From the NCBI GenBank assembly GCA_005882905.1, contig VBBG01000045.1, positions 1-10,674 of the forward strand: a stretch of DNA of 10,674 nucleotides, read 5' to 3'. The translations under genes were made by a program, and so were the position numbers. Source of the stretch: Candidatus Bathyarchaeota archaeon. GTDB taxonomy: Archaea; Thermoproteota; Bathyarchaeia; 40CM-2-53-6. The notes beneath the pieces were generated by a model, which ran no database searches, had not been told where the DNA came from, and was given only the letters and a program-made list of their open reading frames with translations. How positions within the stretch are numbered: the stretch's first letter is position 1; each line of letters opens with the position of its first letter. This document shows, one piece after another, positions 6,466-10,674 of the stretch.

Positions 6466-6498
6466 CGAGCCCGCGATAGATCGATTAACAGAGCCTTG

Positions 6499-6975
6499 GT
6501 GCAAGTCGTTTCAGCGCGGATATCGGCTATCGTGCACGCCACGGAGAATCTCGAGAAAGTCATCTACGCTATGAGACAAGCTTGCCCCCAGGAGCTGTTC
6601 CAGTCTAAGCCAGACAGAAGGGGGCTCAAAGGCCATTATGGGAACGAAATCTCAACTGTGACGTTGAGCTTACGAGGTCGTCCAGCAGGATTGTTCTTTA
6701 GCAATCTCTCGAGGATACTCCCCAGCGGTGATCGCGAAACGCTGCTAAATGATTTGGACACTCGCCTAGACGAAGAGGGTCGCCTACATCTTCGTCTAGA
6801 CAAAGAGGAGTGTTTTCGTGGAGCTCTGAGATTAAAGGACCAGGATCCGATAAAGATCCTAGTCTCGTTTCGAAAGTCGTCTGACCCTGGATTGCGACTT
6901 GCTGAGGACATTAGACAATTCTTGGACATCTCACTGGATCATAACGGATCGCCTTCGGACGCCAAGGTCCGCTAG
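6499..6975 (+). CDS. COG1325-type RNA-binding protein (predicted exosome-associated)
   Basis: The protein has 158 residues from GTG 6499; TTG 6496, one codon earlier, is equally possible. The sequence follows the archaeal COG1325 / RNA_binding (PF01877) pattern: an AIVHATENLEKVIYAM start, the diagnostic KGHYGNEIS motif (about 43-51), then the RLDEEGRLHLRLDKEECF segment (about 88-105) and a DPIKILVSF strand. Members are small alpha/beta proteins predicted to bind RNA and encoded near exosome and RNase P genes in archaea. The biochemical role is not firmly known. The position 184 bp before psmA and the exosome genes agrees with that context. The promoter is probably the TATA-like box at 6459-6465. 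The C-terminus is short and hydrophilic. Confidence 0.85.
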   Translation: MQVVSARISAIVHATENLEKVIYAMRQACPQELFQSKPDRRGLKGHYGNEISTVTLSLRGRPAGLFFSNLSRILPSGDRETLLNDLDTRLDEEGRLHLRLDKEECFRGALRLKDQDPIKILVSFRKSSDPGLRLAEDIRQFLDISLDHNGSPSDAKVR

Positions 6976-7158
6976 GAGTAGATGATATTAGAGTCCAGCT
7001 GGAATCCTGATCGGGGGATGAGGAAGCCAGTCCCAGCATGACCGGATAGGGATGATATTCTCTGCGACGGGCCGACCCCAGGTACTGAGATTTCAAAGAA
7101 AGAGCACGGGAAAGGTTTTAGTACGCACCGCAGGCTCGCTTCTCAGAAATCTGTCTAG
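6976..7158. other. Leader region upstream of psmA, no gene recognised
   Basis: This 183-bp stretch holds two identical GATGATATT 9-mers (6981-6989 and 7051-7059) exactly 70 bp apart, and a candidate promoter near its end. I found no convincing tRNA or complete C/D-box RNA and no coding pattern. Confidence 0.5.
7108..7123 (+). promoter_or_regulatory. Candidate BRE/TATA promoter of the psmA-exosome operon
   Basis: A purine-rich GGGAAAGG (7108-7115) precedes TTTTAGTA (7116-7123), the order BRE then TATA. The TATA-like centre is about 40 bp before GTG 7159, so a transcript starting about 26 bp downstream would have a leader of roughly 13 nt. No experimental start is known. Confidence 0.45.
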
Positions 7159-7917
7159 GTGCAAGAATTGTCAATGTTTGCGGTCCCCGGTGCTTATGAC
7201 CGGGCCATCACGGTTTTCTCCCCCGACGGGAGACTCTTTCAAGTAGAATACGCAAGTGAGACTGTAAAACGCGGCGCTACAGTTCTCGGAATCGCCTCTC
7301 CGGAGGGCGTCGTTCTCGCGGCCGAAGAGAGGGCTGGATCCAAGCTACAAGACCTATCATTCATGTGGAAGATATTCCAGATCGACGAACATGTAGGGAC
7401 AGCTGTCGCAGGACTGAGCTGCGATGCCCACATTCTCGTAGACCAGGCCAGAATCTACGCTCAGAGTAACAAACTGATGTACGACGAGCCCATCGACATA
7501 GAGATACTGACACGCCGAATCGGCGAGATCAAACAGCTCTACACACAACACGCGGGAGTGAGACCTTTCGGAATATCAATGCTCTTTGGCGGCGTAGACA
7601 AAAAGGGTAGCAGGCTGTTCTGGACCGACCCCAGCGGTGCTTTCTTCGCCTACAGGGCCTGGGCCATAGGCGCTGGGGGAGACGCTGCCAACGAGATTCT
7701 GGAAGCGGAATACCGAGACAATCTAACCATGGACGAAGCATTACTGCTGGGAATGAAGTGTATGACGAAGGTCTTAGAGGGTAAAGCGGAGCCACAGAAG
7801 ATTAGAGTGGCCATAATTCCACGTGAGACCGGAAAATTCCAGAAGCTTCCCGTGGAAGAAGTAGACAAGTACCTCAGAAGGATGGACGCAGGGAAAAAGG
7901 CCCCGGCTGCCAAATGA
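7159..7917 (+). CDS. psmA: Proteasome subunit alpha
   Basis: The protein has 252 residues. It forms the outer heptameric rings of the archaeal 20S proteasome, gates substrate entry and docks the unfolding ATPase (PAN/Cdc48-type) in the cytoplasm. The alpha-type signature GAYDRAITVFSPDGRLFQVE (11-30) is complete, followed by YASETVKRGATVLGI, the KIFQIDEHVGTAVAGL core (71-86), GAFFAYRAWAIGAG and the C-terminal VEEVDKYLRRM helix. Lys71 in MWKIF probably matches the pocket Lys that binds ATPase C-termini. The Trp in RAWAIG is unusual, where many family members have Lys-Ala-Thr. No catalytic N-terminal Thr is expected in alpha subunits; the beta subunit must be elsewhere. GTG 7159 follows an in-frame TAG; ATG 7174 with upstream AGGTG is the alternative. 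It heads the exosome operon. Confidence 0.97.
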   Translation: MQELSMFAVPGAYDRAITVFSPDGRLFQVEYASETVKRGATVLGIASPEGVVLAAEERAGSKLQDLSFMWKIFQIDEHVGTAVAGLSCDAHILVDQARIYAQSNKLMYDEPIDIEILTRRIGEIKQLYTQHAGVRPFGISMLFGGVDKKGSRLFWTDPSGAFFAYRAWAIGAGGDAANEILEAEYRDNLTMDEALLLGMKCMTKVLEGKAEPQKIRVAIIPRETGKFQKLPVEEVDKYLRRMDAGKKAPAAK

Positions 7918-8603
7918 GTGACAAGTACACAACCGCCAGGTTAGCCAAAGGACAAGATCATTTCGAGATACTCGTCAAGCCTCAAGAAGCTTTAGACTAC
8001 AAGCTGGGAAAGCAGGTGCCGATAAGCCAAGTCCTACTCATCGAAGAAGTCTACTCGGACTCTAGCAAGGGAACACGCGCCTCAGAGGAGAAGCTTCAGA
8101 AATACTTCGGCACGACAGACCCGGCGAGAGTTGCGGAAGAGGTTATGAAGAGTGGCGAGCTTCAGCTCACTACAGAGCAGCGCCGTCAGCTCGTCGAGGA
8201 TAAAAGGCGACAGATTATCTCGATCATCTCCCGGAACGCAATCGATCCTCGGACTGGGACTCCGCACCCTCCGCTCAGAATTGAACAGGCAATGGGGCAG
8301 ATTCGTCTCTCGATTGATCCCTACAAGAGCGCCGAGGAGCAGTCAAAGATGGTCATAGAAGAACTCAGACCGATTCTGCCCTTGAAGATCGAGCAGATGC
8401 GGATCGCTGTAAAGGTCTTTCCGGAACACGCCGCCAGAGCGTATAACGCTTTCAAAAGCTTCGGAAACGTGAGCCGCGAAGAATGGCAGTCCGACGGATC
8501 ACTGGTGGCTGTGGTAGAGATGCCGGCGGGCATGTACGGCTCATTCATCGAAAAGGTTGGAAAATTGACACAGGGAACCATACAGTCGAAGGTATTGACG
8601 TAG
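7914..8603 (+). CDS. SBDS-family ribosome maturation protein (archaeal SBDS/Sdo1)
   Basis: The protein has 229 residues, the normal archaeal length. In eukaryotes SBDS/Sdo1 works with the GTPase EFL1 to release eIF6/Tif6 from the large subunit; archaeal homologues are thought to act in large-subunit maturation. The three domains are visible: N-terminal FYSH domain (1-90; HFEILVKPQEALDYKLGK, SKGTRASEEKLQKYFGTTD, GELQLTTEQRR), central helices (95-165; AIDPRTGTPHPPLRIEQAM, SIDPYKSAEEQ), and C-terminal ferredoxin-like domain (168-229; EMPAGMYGSF). ATG overlaps the psmA stop as ATGA, indicating coupling. rrp4 follows after 6-12 nt. Linkage of SBDS to exosome genes is a conserved archaeal arrangement. 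Confidence 0.96.
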   Translation: MSDKYTTARLAKGQDHFEILVKPQEALDYKLGKQVPISQVLLIEEVYSDSSKGTRASEEKLQKYFGTTDPARVAEEVMKSGELQLTTEQRRQLVEDKRRQIISIISRNAIDPRTGTPHPPLRIEQAMGQIRLSIDPYKSAEEQSKMVIEELRPILPLKIEQMRIAVKVFPEHAARAYNAFKSFGNVSREEWQSDGSLVAVVEMPAGMYGSFIEKVGKLTQGTIQSKVLT

Positions 8604-8615
8604 AAGGATATGGAC

Positions 8616-9329
8616 ATGGTACTAGTCGCTGAACCGAAACAGGTGGTGGCTCCGGGCGAGGTTCTCGCTGAAGGCGACCACCTGCTCGGGGACAACGCGT
8701 ACCGCATCGGGACAAAGATATTCTCTGCGTGCGTGGGTATTCTAGAGGTAGATGGGAACAGGGTCTTTGTTGTGCCTTTGAAGGGTGGATACTTCCCCAG
8801 AGTAGGCGATCTGGTTGCTGGGAGAATCGTTGATATTGGATTGTCTGGATGGTTGGTTGACATCCGAGCTCCATACGAGGCTATGCTGCCTGCCTCAGAG
8901 ACGCCAGGCCCTAGAGGTCCAAGGAGACGAGACCTCTCCACGAGTTACGAGGTGGGAGACATGGTGTTGGCTGAGGTACTGGCGTTCGATCGGACGAGGG
9001 ACCCCTTGCTTACGGTAAAGGGCCCGGGACTCGGGAAGGTGGCTTCTGGAAGGGTTGTAGAGATAAGTGCCGCGAAGATTCCGCGTCTAATTGGGAGAAA
9101 AGGGTCAATGATCAGCATGCTGAAGAAGGAGACGGATTGCCAGATAACCGTGGGCCAGAATGGCGTCGTTATGGTCTGGGGCAAGTCTCCGGAGAGCGAG
9201 AGGGTCGCGGTAGAAGCCATATACATGGTCGAACGTGAAGCTCACACAAGAGGACTGACCGATCGTATCCGAGAAATGATATCAAGATCGAGAGTAGTTG
9301 AACAAGTTGCCGGAACCCAAACAGCCTGA
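8616..9329 (+). CDS. rrp4: Exosome complex RNA-binding subunit Rrp4
   Basis: The protein has 237 residues from ATG 8616, which an AAGGA Shine-Dalgarno-like element precedes by 7 nt; ATG 8610, two codons earlier, is too close to that element but possible. Rrp4 caps the Rrp41/Rrp42 hexamer and feeds RNA into the pore. Domains in order: N-terminal beta domain (about 1-55, with VAPGEVLAEG and VPLKGGYFPRVGD), S1 domain (about 63-135, with GRIVDIGLSGWLVDI), and KH domain (about 143-208) with the GxxG loop in LIGRKGSM. All are complete and of usual length. It lies between SBDS and rrp41, and its last 23-32 bases overlap rrp41. Confidence 0.96.
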   Translation: MVLVAEPKQVVAPGEVLAEGDHLLGDNAYRIGTKIFSACVGILEVDGNRVFVVPLKGGYFPRVGDLVAGRIVDIGLSGWLVDIRAPYEAMLPASETPGPRGPRRRDLSTSYEVGDMVLAEVLAFDRTRDPLLTVKGPGLGKVASGRVVEISAAKIPRLIGRKGSMISMLKKETDCQITVGQNGVVMVWGKSPESERVAVEAIYMVEREAHTRGLTDRIREMISRSRVVEQVAGTQTA

Positions 9330-10074
9330 AAAACTGATAGACGATAAGGGACTGCGGATAGACGGCCGCCGCCTAGACGAACTGCGACCAATCAAGCTAG
9401 AAGTAGGACTGCTCGATAAGGCAGACGGATCCGCCTACATCGAACAGGGAAAAAACAAGATCCTCGTAGCAGTCTACGGTCCGAGAGAAGCTCATCCAAA
9501 ACACATAGCCATGCCTGACAGGGCCGTGATCCGGTGCAGATACCATATGGCCCCCTTCTCAGTTGACGAGCGAAAGAATCCCGCACCGTCCCGTCGCGAG
9601 ATGGAGCTGTCAAAGGTGATTAGGGAGTCGCTCGAACCTGTCGTGCTCACCGATCTCTATCCGAGGACCACGATAGACCTCTTCATTGAAGTGTTGCAGT
9701 CCGACGGTGGGTCTCGTTGCGCGGGTATTACGGCCGCCTCGCTGGCACTGGCTGATGCGGGGATACCGATGAAGGAGATGGTTGCCGCCTGCGCGGTCGG
9801 CAAGATCGAGGGCAAGCTGGCACTGGACCTTTCCGATGCAGAGGACAAGTATGGAGAGGCGGATATACCCGTCGCCCTCGTCCCCAACGCTGGTCTCGTC
9901 ACCCTCCTCCAGATGGACGGGCATCTGACGCTGTCAGAGTTTGAACAAGGCTTTACGATGGCCCTGGAGGCGTGCAAGACACTCCACGCCATGCAGCGAG
10001 AAGTGCTCAAGAAGAAATATGCTACCATAAAAGAGGCTGCCGAGGAGAGAGAGGAAGCGGAGGTAGTCGCATAG
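9298..10074 (+). CDS. rrp41: Exosome complex catalytic subunit Rrp41
   Basis: The protein has 258 residues from TTG 9298; TTG 9307 is an alternative, and both overlap rrp4. Rrp41 is the catalytic RNase PH-type subunit of the archaeal exosome. It degrades RNA 3' to 5' with inorganic phosphate, releasing nucleoside diphosphates, and can add heteropolymeric tails in reverse. The active-site features are present: the GLRIDGRRLDELRPIKLEVG start, phosphate-contacting Arg99-Arg100 in PSRREMELSK, and Asp183/Asp189 in AEDKYGEADIP, with the same six-residue spacing as catalytic Asp182/Asp188 of the Sulfolobus enzyme. SDGGSRCAGITAA is also conserved. The C-terminal tail is Lys/Glu-rich. The enzyme appears intact. 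Confidence 0.97.
   Translation: MNKLPEPKQPEKLIDDKGLRIDGRRLDELRPIKLEVGLLDKADGSAYIEQGKNKILVAVYGPREAHPKHIAMPDRAVIRCRYHMAPFSVDERKNPAPSRREMELSKVIRESLEPVVLTDLYPRTTIDLFIEVLQSDGGSRCAGITAASLALADAGIPMKEMVAACAVGKIEGKLALDLSDAEDKYGEADIPVALVPNAGLVTLLQMDGHLTLSEFEQGFTMALEACKTLHAMQREVLKKKYATIKEAAEEREEAEVVA
10059..10064 (+). promoter_or_regulatory. Shine-Dalgarno sequence supporting the TTG start of rrp42
   Basis: GGAGGT lies inside the last codons of rrp41, with 10 nt between it and TTG 10075. It is a full anti-SD match and decides the start of the next gene, which otherwise has no ATG near its N-terminus. Confidence 0.65.
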
Positions 10075-10674
10075 TTGTCCGCAACCCCGCAACTCCCTCC
10101 TGTAGCAAAGCTCGAACAGAAAACGGTCGTTGATCTGGTCTCCAAAGGGAAGAGAATCGATGAGCGGGGCCCTGAGAATTACAGACCGATCCAGATACAA
10201 GTAGGTCTCATAGAGAAGGCGAATGGTTCCGCGCAGGTACACCTTGGCAAGTCGAAGGTCCTGGCCGGAATCAAGGTTCAGACTGGCACACCGTTTCCAG
10301 ACACCCCAGACGAAGGAGTTCTTACAGTCAACGCCGAACTCGTCCCCCTAGCATCTCCATCCTTCGAAGCGGGTCCCCCGAGCGAAGCAGCCATCGAAAT
10401 CTCTAGAGTGGTAGACAGAGGGATCAGAGAATCCAAGGCTATCGACATGAAATCTCTGGTACTTCAGAAGGGGAAGACAGTCCAGGTTGTCTATGTCGAC
10501 ATTTACGTTCTCGACCATGATGGCAACCTCATCGACGCCTCTTCCATGGCAGCCCTCGCGGCACTCGTAAACTCGAAGGTTTCCAAGATGGAGGTCAAAG
10601 GCGACGAGGTAATCAATAAAGGCGGGCATCACCAACTACCGCTTAACAACTACCCAGTCGCCGTCACATTCGCC
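10075..10674 (+). CDS. rrp42: Exosome complex subunit Rrp42, 3'-truncated by window edge
   Basis: 200 codons are visible, starting at TTG 10075 directly after the rrp41 TAG and running in frame to the last base; family members are about 270 residues, so the C-terminal quarter is missing. Rrp42 is the inactive RNase PH-like partner that alternates with Rrp41 in the hexameric ring and contributes to RNA binding. Visible hallmarks: GKRIDERGPENYRPIQIQVG (25-44), the NGSAQVHLGKSKVLAGIKVQ strand pair, VNAELVPLASPSFEAGPP, SRVVDRGIRES (110-120) with its conserved Arg, and LDHDGNLIDASSMAALAAL. It lacks the Rrp41-type catalytic Asp motif in the visible part, as expected. The start is supported by an upstream GGAGGT. 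Confidence 0.94.
   Translation, partial: MSATPQLPPVAKLEQKTVVDLVSKGKRIDERGPENYRPIQIQVGLIEKANGSAQVHLGKSKVLAGIKVQTGTPFPDTPDEGVLTVNAELVPLASPSFEAGPPSEAAIEISRVVDRGIRESKAIDMKSLVLQKGKTVQVVYVDIYVLDHDGNLIDASSMAALAALVNSKVSKMEVKGDEVINKGGHHQLPLNNYPVAVTFA

Noticed and set aside
6433..6504. N-terminal extension of Pth2 by 24 codons
   Set aside because: Family members start just before the RLDLKM signature, and the TATA-like box would fall inside the coding region.
6979..7090. Possible C/D-box sRNA (GATGATA, ATGAGGA and CTGA-like boxes)
   Set aside because: No copy has a complete RUGAUGA C box with properly spaced D', C' and D boxes; only partial matches occur.
7085..7152. Possible stem between AGATTTC (7088-7094) and GAAATCT (7146-7152)
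   Set aside because: The loop is over 50 nt, and the neighbouring complementary CTGAGA/TCTCAG pair is not collinear with it, so a stable structure is not supported.
8321..8941. Long minus-strand frame of 206 codons across SBDS and rrp4
   Set aside because: It is antisense to two well-conserved genes, and its Ser/Pro/Thr-rich translation has no recognisable family.

Overview
The window looks like chromosomal DNA of an archaeon, most likely from the TACK/Thaumarchaeota-related side. The evidence is a proteasome alpha subunit, SBDS, exosome subunits Rrp4, Rrp41 and Rrp42, an archaeal/eukaryotic-type peptidyl-tRNA hydrolase (Pth2), several KaiC-like ATPases, and a Cys-rich protein that resembles the 'Thaumarchaeal output domain' TackOD1. 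Genes are tightly packed with short or negative spacers. TTG and GTG starts are common. I see no mobile elements, CRISPR arrays, tRNA or rRNA. The species cannot be named from the sequence.

Left part (1-6093) is a signalling neighbourhood. A 5'-truncated KaiC-like ATPase (1-441) is followed by a winged-helix/KaiC fusion (464-1525). A single-domain KaiC-like ATPase lies convergently on the minus strand (1629-2393). It diverges from a four-gene plus-strand run: a TackOD1-like zinc protein fused to a degenerate PD-(D/E)XK nuclease-like domain (2566-3558), a small AbrB-like DNA-binding protein (3633-3827), a seven-TM receptor with MEDS-like and DUF835-like cytoplasmic regions (3830-5716), and a small helical protein (5713-6093). 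The last three are joined by a 2-nt gap and a 4-nt stop/start overlap. Two dyad structures stand out: mirrored GAACGAATAT boxes plus a 6-bp hairpin in the divergent promoter, and a perfect 9-bp inverted repeat just before the AbrB-like gene.

Middle part (6067-6975) holds a minus-strand pth2, whose 3' end overlaps the small helical gene by 27 bp, and a divergent COG1325-type RNA-binding protein. One TATA-like element at 6459-6465 may serve both genes.

Right part (7159-10674) is the archaeal proteasome-exosome superoperon in the order psmA, SBDS, rrp4, rrp41, rrp42. Junctions are ATGA overlap, 12 nt or less, 23-32 nt overlap, and zero spacing; rrp42 runs off the window. Products handle protein degradation, 60S-type ribosome maturation, and 3'-5' RNA degradation/tailing. 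The COG1325 protein just upstream belongs to the same conserved context.

The candidate new biology is the left cluster: membrane receptor, KaiC-like ATPases, zinc output protein and small DNA-binding regulator. It may be a signal-transduction module without visible histidine kinase or receiver domains. This is an inference from domain content and gene order only.
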